Part shown: positions 11,208 to 21,720 of the stretch, piece by piece | Position numbering within the stretch: position 1 is the stretch's first letter | How the letters are laid out: the number at the start of each line of letters is the position of its first letter | Origin: Phialocephala subalpina | Taxonomy: Eukaryota > Ascomycota > Leotiomycetes > Helotiales > Mollisiaceae | DNA length: 63,760 nt | Assembly (NCBI GenBank): GCA_900073065.1 | Contig: FJOG01000088.1 | Span: 5,080-68,839, forward strand | Direction: 5' to 3' | The notes under the pieces: generated by a model | Told to the model about the DNA's origin: nothing | Databases searched by the model: none | Seen by the model: the letters and a program-made list of their open reading frames with translations, nothing else | Translations under genes and position numbers: made by a program

Positions 11208-12265
11208 GAGCCATGAGTTCTTCTGGCCGCCCTTCCGCCGACACCGCCGGTTCTGGGTATGGCTCTATGAAGGTCCCAAGATGTCGCACGGCAAAACGGT
11301 CCGTGGTTGGAGAGGAGGATTTTAGATGGGGTATATTAGAGGAATTTGTAAAAAAAAAAAAAAATTACACAATTTCCCAGTCTAACGTGTGACTAATCGG
11401 GCAGTTGATAAAATGTGTACTTACGATTACTAAGGAATTTTGAAACTGTTTAAAGAGTTCAAAAGAATTATTATTATATATTAAATATTAAAATTAATAA
11501 GTAATTCTTTGTTTTTTTTATTTAAGAAAATATATTTTCAAATTAATTCTTATTTTATAAGATAAAAGCTTAAATAAAGAAGTAATAAAAGAATTATAAA
11601 TTCTTTATTATTAAGGATATAAAGGATTTATTAGTTTTTTATCTTTTCTTTATTTATAAAATAAAGAATTAATAAATGTTTTAATTTTCTTTATATTACG
11701 CAATTTTAATATAAATTATATTATTTGGATTAGAATAACAAAAGGATTTACTTATTTAAAAAAGGAAATAATCTAAGTATTTTAGTTTTAATCAAGTAAT
11801 TAATATTTTATATTTTATTTACCCTATGAAATTTCAATATTATTATAAAATATAATATATATAATAAAAATAAATTAAATGAAATATATATCTTATAAAT
11901 TATTATAATTATTACTAATATTAAAAGAATTTTAAAAGCTTATATTATACGATTTTTTATATTAAATTATTATAATAAAGTATAAGAATTAATTATAAAA
12001 AAATATATTGAAAAGTAATACGAGGGGAAGTTTATATTTATATATATATAATTTATATATATCTAAGCTTCGCAATTATTACCTTGGGTACGATAACGTA
12101 ATAAAGTAATAATCCGAGCGTAATATTATATTATAATAATTATTATTATCTAAGGGAATAAATAATATACTTTTATTCATAATATACTTAATAAAGTGGA
12201 TAAATATATATATATATATATATCACTTTGAAAAAGATACTTTTATAGTAAAAGAGCTAATAGAA
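11208..12265. repeat. AT-rich RIP-like island inside the cluster
   Basis: After a poly-A run at about 11350-11363, composition drops to almost pure A and T from about 11450 to 12260. A (TA)n run sits near 12205-12222. No gene is visible. The island ends right at the stop codon of the regulator at 12266 and is probably a RIP-destroyed transposon. Confidence 0.65.
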
Positions 12266-14492
12266 CTAAATGTTAAATATAGAATCTAACCACGTTCCAT
12301 CCCACTGTTGCATTTGCGCACTCATCTCTCCGAATATATTATCAGGCAGGACATTCCAGCTCCGTTCGAGATTTAGGTCAGTCGACGATGCGTTATGCAG
12401 GGTGAACGCGGTTGACAGACCAAGAGCAGAGTCATCATTGATCAAAGAACGATCACTAGCATCGTCATGGGAGATGCTGACCCTTCGACCGAGATTGCGC
12501 AGATTTGCTAGGGAGTATCGATGCCGAGGGTCTACGCCGCATGGTTTGTGAGGCCAAGCTTCGAGCATCTCGAGTCCTGTCTCGAAGGGACGTCGACACC
12601 TGAGGCCATGCAGGGTGGGATCGAAAGTAGCAGCGAGGAGCATACCGGATAAGGCCGCCATAAGGAAGTGAACAAATGTTGGTCGCAGTAGCGCAGGAAT
12701 CGATCCACCCTCATTTGCGGCCTTGCACACCCATACGTTGTCGTCCGCGGCATTCACCAATGCTTGGACAAAGAGTGATCGACTGGCCGCCATTCCCGCC
12801 GAAGCTAGCGATCGGAGCTGTGTCAAGAGAATAAGGTGATTAGCCCTCAATCGTATGAACAATCGTAGGGTTGACGGTATTGCACAGTCTTGGTCCTTCT
12901 CTTCTGACGAAGCCTCCTCTAATCTCGCCGTACGTTCCATGTTCTTAAGCCGGAATTCACAATAGTCCATCCTTGTTTCGAGTGAGTCGGCGGCCTGATC
13001 GGGTTCTTTCAGCAAAGCCATGATGTCTGCTCCAATGCAGTCCATCTCGAGCATCGCACGAAGATACTGGTGAGATCGGGGTTGCTGCGAACAAAGTCAG
13101 TACCTATTAGTCATCGCAGTAAATAACCGGGCGCCATACCAGACAATTGAGTTGGTCTGTTGAAAGTCGAAGCGACAGAACACGAGGAAGGCCTGTTATG
13201 AAGCTGCTCCAACTGTCCAGATCGTAGACGCAGCAGAAGAGCAGTCTGCGCTGCTGATCATATGAATCACTTTGTTCGAAGTCGGAGTGGGGCTTATGCA
13301 CTCCACGTACTTCATGTGGTTCATGAATATGGAGGCCTAATTCTAGAGCTGTGCGTGCACTAAGGCCGGCCATTCTCCACGCCTTCTGGCGTTCATCTCG
13401 CTGAAGGAAGTAGATGCACTGGCAGCATGGTCAGCGAAAACCGTGGCACAGTCAGATCTGGAAGGAGCCTGACCATCAAACAAGACATGATGACGTCCTC
13501 AATCCACACCAACTCCTGGCTACAGATACTCTCTGCGGTCCAGAGGAGACTCTGCTCGATGGTTTGGGCCAGATTAGACAGCTCCGTATACTTGGCAGAG
13601 GCGCCTACCGTCATGATGGCTTTTAGTATCTCAATATCAATGAGCCGCAGAGCCGAAGTCGCCCCTCCACCAGAGCTAGATTTTAGATCGTAAATGTGGG
13701 TTAGATTGCCTCTGATGGTGGTCATGTCGACACAGGGGTACATGACGCAAACGTGAGAGGCGAAAGTGTCGACAAGTGAGTGGGCAGTCGATTCGTCGAG
13801 CGCAAGGATGGGACGGCAGGCGTGAACGAGAGCCGCTGCAGAATCTTCCTTCTCCGTGGAAACCGCAGAAGTCACGCTGAAGACCTCCTCGTTGATGCTC
13901 GGGATGATGCCGTTGTCCGCCAACGAAGATTGGGCCAATTTGAGCATGGTTTCGGAGCTGGACGGACTCGCACTTGTGAGCGTGGAGCTGAGGCGACGTC
14001 GCATCGACAGCAGTGGATTCGTTGTTAATGGCGGGTCTGTAGGCGTCAAACTTGAGAATATCTGCTGGGATTCGCCAGTTCCGTCAGGACGAATCGAGCT
14101 GACAGATGTAAGTTGGGACAATCCATCCTGCACCGACCGTACGAAGCGCTCAAGGTCTTGCAGGCGATCAGATAATGGCAGATCCTCACGATGAGTGCTG
14201 CTACCAGTGTCAGCGTCTGCCGTCTCCCCGCAGCGACTGTACATACTTGATTTCAGCGCATTCATGTATTGTGATAGAGTTGGAGTAGGTGCATTCGCTT
14301 CTCACGTCCAGGCAGCGACTACAAGGCTTCATGCCGCTGCATTTGACCTTGCGAGCTTTACAGCCATTGCTGTTATGTCAGTTAGCTGGGACGCGAGGGT
14401 GCTTTCTTTACGACGTTGGTGTCTCACCACGCCTTCCGAGTATAATGGTCTCTCCGTCTGGAAGGTCTTCGTTGAGACTCTGCCCTAATCAT
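12266..14492 (-). CDS. Zn2Cys6 transcription factor with fungal-specific regulatory domain; probable cluster regulator
   Basis: Five exons are supported. The first (MIRAESQRRPSRRRDHYTRK) ends within the codon of the first zinc cysteine. The DNA-binding domain reads C-x2-C-x6-C-x5-C-x2-C-x6-C (CNGCKARKVKC, then CSRC and SEC), so all six cysteines are present. A 52-nt intron beginning GTATGT restores the frame into a leucine-rich linker (LSDRLQDLERFVRSVQDGL) that suits dimerisation. The fungal-specific domain follows, including YFLQRDERQKAWRMAGLSAR and GLHIHEPHE. Two exact TCCGCGGA sites lie about 100 bp upstream, suggesting autoregulation. It is the only regulator among the seven cluster genes, hence the inferred role. 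The stop codon abuts the AT-rich island. Confidence 0.88.
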
Positions 14493-14584
14493 GGTCGTGA
14501 CTCTCTGTAGTTTGCAACGCCGAACAAGTTTCCGACCTCTCGAGGAGACAAACGTGACGCAAATTTTACAAGGACAAGGCGGCT

Positions 14585-14604
14585 TCCGCGGATCTTCCGC
14601 GGAA
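14585..14604. promoter_or_regulatory. Two TCCGCGGA palindromes upstream of the regulator
   Basis: Exact copies lie at 14585-14592 and 14596-14603, an 11-bp centre-to-centre spacing, or about one helical turn. They are 93-112 bp upstream of the regulator's ATG and could support cooperative autoregulation. Confidence 0.6.
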
Positions 14605-14651
14605 AGCACATGAGACAAGGACATCCAATCAGAAGCGATTTATCGAGATTG

Positions 14652-14678
14652 CGGGGAAAGCGGGGAAAGCGGGGAAAG
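14652..14678. repeat. Three tandem CGGGGAAAG units
   Basis: The 9-bp unit CGGGGAAAG is repeated three times without interruption, about 160 bp upstream of the regulator's start. Each unit contains one CGG triplet, so it may be a second kind of protein-binding array. It could also be a simple replication-slippage repeat. Confidence 0.5.
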
Positions 14679-14949
14679 CGCGACCCTCCACTACGGGGGA
14701 ACGAACAGTCGGATTGTGGGAGAACGGACAGTGGGATATTGATGAGGAGATCATCATTGCTGATTATAGTTACTATTACGCTTTATCTTCCTCGCCTCAT
14801 TACACAATATTTACACCTTACCTACTGTTTACCCATTGTTAGGTTAAGTGACGATACATATATCCATGTGCGGATATGGAGGGGACCAAATGGGTAGGTC
14901 TTTTTCCCGACGGCAGATTATTGGGGGTCTGCCCACATGATGGAAACGC

Positions 14950-16865
14950 CTACTCGCCTGTCTCCCTATCCGCATCCCAGTGGGCAAGTTGCACCACGCG
15001 CCATTTGAAAGTGGCACGACGGATCTGCTTGCCCCAGATGTATATGGGGATCCAGAGTGCCAGGATGACGAAACTGAAGCTTGCCATGGCCGCAAACGCT
15101 CCTGCATAGCCGTCCCGATCCACCCATGGGTTCGCGTAGAAGGACATGAGGAACGTGATGACAGCTAGAACGTCCGTCGGTTAGCAGAGAAGGTTTTCGA
15201 AAATCTCCAGGAAGGGGCGGATAACCTACATTTGAAGACGACCTGGCTCACCACGACCTCACCAGCAATCGGCCTGTAGCAGTCAATTGTATAGACCACA
15301 GAGATACCGATCGCAGCACTACTCCCGAACGAGACTGTTGTTGAAAGGTCAGCAAAGCTCTCCCCCTTGACGCATACTAGGAAAAATCTCTTACACACGA
15401 ACACACCCAACGTAGGGACAATCCAGTGCGTTTTATAATTGATCCCCAGGCCATACAGAAGAAGTGATCCGGGATAGGCGAACATGGCAATGCTCACGGC
15501 TGGAAGGCGCATTTCCGGCTCCCGAACGCCACCATTCTTTGAAGTTGCGCGGTTGGCTACCCAATCCGAAAAATAACCACCAAAAGGAATGCCCAGCAAG
15601 TTACCCACAATGCTCGCGATCCAGACCAATCCTACTTGCCAGACTGTAAAGTTGTAAACCTGTGAGAAAGCGGTTGCGGCTGTGGTGCCCAGGATGACGA
15701 AGATCCCGATTCCTATGCCGAAAGACACCGTGGACCAAAGGACGGGTGGTAACAATAGGACTGGCACGGGACGGGAGGCAATTTTCCAGATTGACTCATT
15801 AGTAAGAGGAGAATGAGTGAAGGCCATCCGCTGAGTGAATGATTTCTTAGGAGGTGTGTTGGACTCCTCGACATGCTCCACTTGGGACACATTTGCAGCC
15901 TCCTTTGTATCTGCCGTTGTACGTTCCTCTGTTCCGCTTATGTCCCGTTGATACGCGGTTTCGGGCATGGTGAAGAAAATCAAGACCGTCGTAGCCAGCA
16001 CAAGAGCAGCGCACAAATAGTGAAACGATCTCCATGACTGTGAGACTGACATGGCCCCAGATATCAATGATCCAAGAGCGGCACCCGTCGAGAGCGCAGC
16101 CGAGTACATCCTATGAAGCAGTGGTAAGTCTTCGAGCATCGCGACAAAAGGCGCACGGAGAGTTTTACGTACGCAGTCATTCTACCCCTTTCATGAAGGA
16201 AAAATATATCCGCAATAGTCATGGGGGCGATACACTCAGCGCTGCCCGAAAACCATGATGCTATGATTCTTGATGCCAGCAGGCTGCCGTAAGAGGTAGC
16301 ACGTGCCGACCAGATGCAGCAGAGACCAAAAGCGAGAAAGGAGAAAGTATATACCACACGACGGCCATATTTGACGGCGAGTGGAACCCACAAAATGTTG
16401 GACATACCGGCGGCCACAGAAGTCGTGGAGAAGAGCAAAGCCGCCTTACTGACTCCAGACGTGAATGCCGCAATCGACGCTAGGGACAGAGAGGCGGGAT
16501 TGCGAGGGTCCGGCGGATACGCACCGAAGATGTCGATGACTATTTCGACCAGAACAGTCGAGGGACCAGCTGCAAAAAAATTGACCCAGGTCAATGCCGC
16601 ACAAGTAAGCACGGCAATATAAACCTTGAAGGCTTTCGACCTGTGAATAACAACTCGGAATTAACGACTTGCGAGAGCCCATGTAAGGATGCGGAGAGGA
16701 GGCCTACCAGTTAAGAGGGTCATTGGGATCAGACGAAGGCTGGGGCACGAGGAGCGTGGCGCCTGTTTCATCTTGAAGTCGGACATGGCCAAGCGTTTTT
16801 ATGGGATAACGGTGAGGAGCAGTGATGTCTGAGCTGTTGAACTCATCTTCATGATGATAAGGCAT
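14950..16865 (-). CDS. MFS transporter (DHA1-like, 12 TM) of the cluster
   Basis: The N-terminal cytosolic segment contains PNDPLNWSKAFKVY, typical of fungal MFS drug/metabolite transporters. Twelve hydrophobic helices follow, with WVNFFAAGPST at helix 1, the A-motif-like KYGRRVVY, and ERGRMTA before helix 5. A charged central loop (about residues 240-290) divides the halves. At least four GT-AG introns are needed; the first (after DPLNW) has an ATTCACAG acceptor. The last exon ends ...WDADRETGE and the stop at 14950. It would carry the cluster's substrate or a toxic product across the plasma membrane. With TCCGCGGA 166 bp upstream it forms a divergent pair with the oxygenase at 18805, now split by a transposon. 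Confidence 0.87.
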
Positions 16866-17030
16866 GACTCAAACAGTACATCTGGGCGATGGATGTGTCG
16901 ATCTGAAAGCAGGTAAGGTCAAGGTGGTAGAACAAGGAGCTATGTATCATCTTCTTGGGGAACGAAGTACTACTGTAATCGCTTATGCAGGAGATCCAAT
17001 CGGCTTCGATCTATCGGACACCAGCGATAT

Positions 17031-17038
17031 TCCGCGGA
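17031..17038. promoter_or_regulatory. TCCGCGGA palindrome, MFS promoter
   Basis: This exact copy lies 166 bp upstream of the MFS start codon and 42 bp before the left end of the Tc1/mariner element. Confidence 0.6.
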
Positions 17039-17080
17039 GCATAAGACTACGGCGGGCATGTAGGATATGGATCTATTGTA

Positions 17081-18439
17081 CGAAAGGGGGTTAGAGAAAC
17101 TCAAGAACCACCCCTTGTCAGGCGGTAAGCAAGGACCCACTCGCTATTCTAGCACTTTCTCCTCCGCAGTTGCAGACTTTAAGCTTTCTTTCTCTCTTTC
17201 TAACTACTCGAGTACTCTTTAATTAACTATAGGCTACGTTAAACCACGCAAAATAACTCGTAAAGAGTATAAAACACCCAAAAAAGCTCGATTTAAAGGC
17301 CTTATTGAGCAAGGCTATTCTCAAAGAGAGACTACTAAGCGCCTTGACCTCTCAAGAAGAATAGCAGCAAAGTGGCCCTTTTAAACCGATCGGCGGACGA
17401 GTAAAGAGAGGACTAATAAACCTCTTATTATATCAAATGAGAAGATTAAAAAAATAATTAAATAAATAATTAGCTACTTCGATCGGCGAGTAATGCCCCT
17501 TTAAGAGATTACAAAAATTCATAGTATTAAAGTTTATAATAATATAATCTTAATTGCTTTTACCCGTTATAATTATTACTATTATATCCCCGACTTTAAA
17601 TTATTCCTTAATTAAACTACGAAGTTTAAACGATATACTTTTTTTATTACATATTAAGACTAGCCGAAAGAGTATTAGCGCAAAAGTTTTTATTATAATA
17701 AGATTATAATTTAATCGAATATACGCCGGCAATTAAAGATTTTACGCAAAAAAAGAAAGAAACGGCGACTCGATTATATATAGTTCAAGTTTATAAGTAA
17801 GCGGATATTTTTATATTGCGTAATTATAATTAAATATAATTTTAAGAGTAAAATTATATTCTTATTAACGGAGGGAAAAAGAAAAGGATTCACACAAAAG
17901 AAATATAAAAAGTAGATCTTAAAAAAACTATTAAAGGATATTTGCAAAGAGAAATATACTCAAAGTATCGAGGCATTTTGTACTAATAATTACTTTATAG
18001 TAAAAGACGAGAATAAAGTGTATAATAAAAAAGATATACACAGAAATAAAAGTTTTTATAATAAGGCTAAAGTAAAATACTTTATTTACTCGATCGATTA
18101 GCCTTTATTTTCTTTTAATTTAAATCCCATTAAGAATATATAGAAGATCCTTAAGTAAAAGCTTCGAAATAGGAAACTATTAAGTGGCTAGTCTTTAGTA
18201 AAGCTCCAAGAAACTATTCTTAATATCTAAGAGAATGAAATCACTATAGAGGACTTTAATAAGTATATAGACTCACTCCCTAAGAAGCTAGAAAAGGTCA
18301 GATTTAGGAAGAGTGCTTAAACACATTAGTAATAGTACTTAAAATAGCAAGAGAATTATACTCATTTTGAGGTCTTGGCATTGGCAGAAAGCATAGTGCG
18401 GCAGGGGGGTGGTTCTTGAGTTTCTCTAACCCCCTTTCG
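17081..18439 (+). mobile_element. RIP-damaged Tc1/mariner element with TA duplication
   Basis: The element is 1359 bp, with terminal inverted repeats identical over 34 bp (17081-17114 and 18406-18439) beginning CGAAAGGGGGTTAGAGAAAC. A TA dinucleotide flanks each side (17079-17080 and 18440-18441), as expected for Tc1/mariner insertion. Decayed transposase reading frames are visible on the plus strand: a helix-turn-helix start (GLIEQGYSQRETTKRLDLS) and a C-terminal part containing NPIEN. Many stops and AT-rich stretches show that it is inactive, and RIP is the likely cause. It lies between the divergent MFS and oxygenase genes. Confidence 0.85.
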
Positions 18440-18579
18440 TACCTAGGAATCATGTCGGCTCTTGTAGAGATGCCTGATGGAGCAGCTAATCGTCGATCCA
18501 GATTGCTGAGGAGCTTTCTAAGCAGCCCGGCTGACGACGACAAAGTGTGGACGGATCCCGAATGCCGTGATAAGAAGAA

Positions 18580-18615
18580 TTCCGCGGAACGTCCCGCCTC
18601 GAACCTTTCCGCGGC
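18580..18615. promoter_or_regulatory. TTCCGCGGAA palindrome plus variant, oxygenase promoter
   Basis: An exact TTCCGCGGAA lies at 18580-18589 and a variant TCCGCGGC at 18608-18615. They are about 190-225 bp upstream of the oxygenase start codon. Confidence 0.6.
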
Positions 18616-18804
18616 TCTGCGATCATGATGGTCAGCAGAGCGTGGACAGGCTGCAGCGCTGCAGCAACAATCATGCATAGTGCTCTGTTTCGTATATCAT
18701 GAAGCTTCAACCCGTGCACATAGAGTTTCTCCCTACACACTTGTGCACATCACGAGATACACAAAGACCCCACTCAAACCACACTCAAACCATACTCAAC
18801 CACA

Positions 18805-20424
18805 ATGGCAAAGCTAGCGTCCGAAGTCGCGCAGACTGTACTCACAGTACCTACTGAAAAGAGTCAGCATGAGCGCCGCTTCGGGCTCACCTCGCCATGG
18901 GAACACTACTACCATCCTTCCGACACTGCCCCTCAGGGTCGATTCGAATGTGAGATGGACGAGTTGGTCGTCTTTGGTGATATCCCCTTGGAGATCAGTG
19001 GAACCTGGTATCGAATAATCATAGACCCTCACTTCTCCCCGCCAGTGGGAACTCCCTTCGTCGATGGGGATGGGCATGTCTCCGCCTTCCGCATCCAAAA
19101 CGGCAAGATCTCTATGAAGATCAAATACGTTCACACTGAGAGATGGCTTCTGGAACGCAAGGCGGGTCGCCGCCTCTTTGGTCGTTACAGGAATCCTTAC
19201 GATATTCACCCGTGCGTGCGGCTTGCGAATGACAGCACCGGCAATACTAATATCATCTACTGGGGCGGCAACGTTCTTGCGTTGGCAGAGAGGGGATTAC
19301 CGTACGCTCTGGATCCGGACACCCTCGAGACAAGGGGCGCAGATCCATTCGGTGGTCAGGTAGTTGCGAAGACCTTTGCCGCCCATCCCAAAGTCGACCC
19401 CCACAAGAATGAACTGGTCACCTGGAGCTATTCTGCCAAGGGCCTTAGCACTCGGGATATTTGCACTTACTCGATTGACCCTAACGGACGCATCTCTAAC
19501 GAACACTGGTTCAAGCAAGATAAGCCCGGGTGGCCACACGATGGCTGGATCACGGATAATTGGATCATCCTTTCCAACATGCCATTCGGTGTCAACACCG
19601 ACGAGGTGATGAAAGATGGGGGTGACTACTGGAGTTTCATTCCTGATCAACCCTCGGAATTCCTTGTTACTCCACGCAAAGCAAACGCCCCGAGTCATCC
19701 GGACTGGAAACATGGCGAATTCCGGAAGTATGTCGCCCCTCACGGTCTGATTATCCACACTGGCAACGCATGGGAAGAGGAAGGCGGCATCTTGAAACTT
19801 GAAAGCCACTTCCTCACTTTCAATGTGTTTGATTTCTTCAACCCGAAAGACTACGAAGGTCCTAAAGGAAAGCCCAGCGGCGATTGGAAACGCTGGGCCG
19901 TGGATCTTTCCAAGCCAGATGGAACTGCCCTGCCGCCACCTGAGACGCTTTTGGAGGGCATCTTTGATTTTCCCATTTTCGATGAGCGGATGACCGGCCG
20001 AAAGACTAAGATCGTCTATATGGGCGGCATGATGGCTCCAGACGAGAAAACCCGACCCAGCTTCAATGCGGTCATCAAGTTGAACACGGAGACTGGCGAG
20101 AAATCGATTTTTTATGCCTCTGAAGACGGCAGTATCGCGGAGCCGGCATACATCCCTCGAGGGCCTTATTGTGAAGAAGGCGATGGCTGGGTCATCTTCT
20201 ATACCGCGAGAGACTCGTCACCCAGGGGAGAATTGGTCATCCTCGATTGCAAGGATTTCTCAAAGCCGGTCGCCATTGCGCAATTACCTTTCCAATTGCG
20301 CAATCAAGTTCATGGAAATTGGGTTCCAAATCCATATCCTGAGAAACCTCTGCCGATGTTAACGGGTCCTATTAAAGACGTCACGCCTACCACGGGGTAC
20401 TCACAATTGAATAGGCTTTCGTAG
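18805..20424 (+). CDS. Carotenoid-cleavage-oxygenase family dioxygenase, stilbene/lignostilbene-type
   Basis: This intronless gene encodes 539 residues of the non-haem iron carotenoid oxygenase (RPE65) superfamily, seven-bladed propellers that split C=C bonds with O2 to give two carbonyl products. The four iron-binding histidines are present as His194 (FAAHPKVD), His245 (GWPHDGW), His318 (LIIHTGNAWE) and His503 (VHGNW). The segment KYVHTERWLLERKAGRRLFG followed by RYRNP resembles stilbene-cleaving enzymes (fungal CAO-1, bacterial lignostilbene dioxygenases) rather than apocarotenoid enzymes. Tyr128 fits their phenol-contacting tyrosine. Where they have a lysine after the GG of the next strand, this protein seems to have Asn156 (YWGGNVLAL), so specificity may differ. 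It is predicted to be cytosolic and has TCCGCGGA sites upstream. Confidence 0.92.
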   Translation: MAKLASEVAQTVLTVPTEKSQHERRFGLTSPWEHYYHPSDTAPQGRFECEMDELVVFGDIPLEISGTWYRIIIDPHFSPPVGTPFVDGDGHVSAFRIQNGKISMKIKYVHTERWLLERKAGRRLFGRYRNPYDIHPCVRLANDSTGNTNIIYWGGNVLALAERGLPYALDPDTLETRGADPFGGQVVAKTFAAHPKVDPHKNELVTWSYSAKGLSTRDICTYSIDPNGRISNEHWFKQDKPGWPHDGWITDNWIILSNMPFGVNTDEVMKDGGDYWSFIPDQPSEFLVTPRKANAPSHPDWKHGEFRKYVAPHGLIIHTGNAWEEEGGILKLESHFLTFNVFDFFNPKDYEGPKGKPSGDWKRWAVDLSKPDGTALPPPETLLEGIFDFPIFDERMTGRKTKIVYMGGMMAPDEKTRPSFNAVIKLNTETGEKSIFYASEDGSIAEPAYIPRGPYCEEGDGWVIFYTARDSSPRGELVILDCKDFSKPVAIAQLPFQLRNQVHGNWVPNPYPEKPLPMLTGPIKDVTPTTGYSQLNRLS

Positions 20425-21480
20425 AACCTAAAAATATATATTTACCTCTAATTATAATGATTGATTAATTAATTTGATATATGGTAGGGCTGGTTCCATT
20501 TGTAATACCATTGGTTATAAAAGTTATATTAATAAAAAATTAAAAATTCTTTTATTTATATAAAAAGTATTATAATTTTAATACGGTTTTATTGGATTCG
20601 AAATACGAGATAGATTTTGTGTATATATATAAAATTAATTCCTATTAAATTAATTTCTTTTTTTTTTCTTTTTTAATTTATTCTTTTTAATATAAATAAT
20701 TAATTAAATAAATAAAATTATTATATTTAATTATTATTTAAAAAAAATTTAGAAATTTTTTATTATATTTCATATTATTATTTAAAAGTTTATTAATTTA
20801 ATTATATTAATAATAAAGAATTTATTTATATATAATTTATATTAGAAATCTTTATATAAAAAGAATTAAAAGAATAATTTAAAATATAATTTAAAATAAT
20901 AAAATATATTTTCAATTTTATATAATATTAAAAATATTATATAATTATTTATATTATTAAAAAATTATAAAAGGAAATATAATTATATTAAATAATTCGA
21001 TTTTAAAATATTTAAAATATTTATAATAATTTTTCAAATTATTCGTTTTATAATAAAGAAATTTTCGAAATTAATTATAAAATTAAAATAATAAATATAT
21101 TAGTAAATAATTTCATTAAATTATTATTATATTAAAAGTACGAATATTTTATTAAATAATTTAAATTTATTAATATTAAATATTTAATTAATTTCAAAAA
21201 TAAAATTTAAAATAATATTATTTAAATTAATTTAATTATATTTATTATTTATATATTTACTCGAATTAATTATCTTTTCAATTATATTAAATATCGATTT
21301 TATATTTATTATATATTTTTTAATAATATTAATATTTTAATAAAAATAAATTATTAATTATTAAATATTATTATAATAAATACGCGATTATATTTATGAA
21401 TAGTTTTATTTCTTTATTGTTTAGCGTAGTAAAACTCGTTACCTCTTATCCTAAAGTGGTATATTAATTGCTGATTACGT
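20425..21480. repeat. AT-rich RIP-like block, right border of the cluster
   Basis: Beyond the oxygenase stop codon the sequence becomes almost pure A/T up to about 21480. There is no gene. It matches the block at the left end of the window and closes the accessory cluster. Confidence 0.7.
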
Positions 21481-21720
21481 GTAATAGATTAAACTTTCTT
21501 TTTATATATAGTATAGCTCAAGGGTAATCTCACAAACTTTTATATATCCTAAAACTCCTCCATTAGCTAGCTCTCTAGACTTAACAATACGATCTTTTAC
21601 CCAAAGGATGATGCCCAGACCTCGTAGCATCTCATAGCAATGTATTGATTCGCCAGTGTTAAAACCTCAAAACAATACACATATACTTCTTTGCATCTAA
21701 CGTTTGCGCTCAAGGCGTTA

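Noticed and set aside
1293..20424. Classical secondary-metabolite biosynthetic cluster
   Set aside because: No polyketide synthase, peptide synthetase, terpene cyclase or prenyltransferase is present; the enzyme set fits catabolism better.
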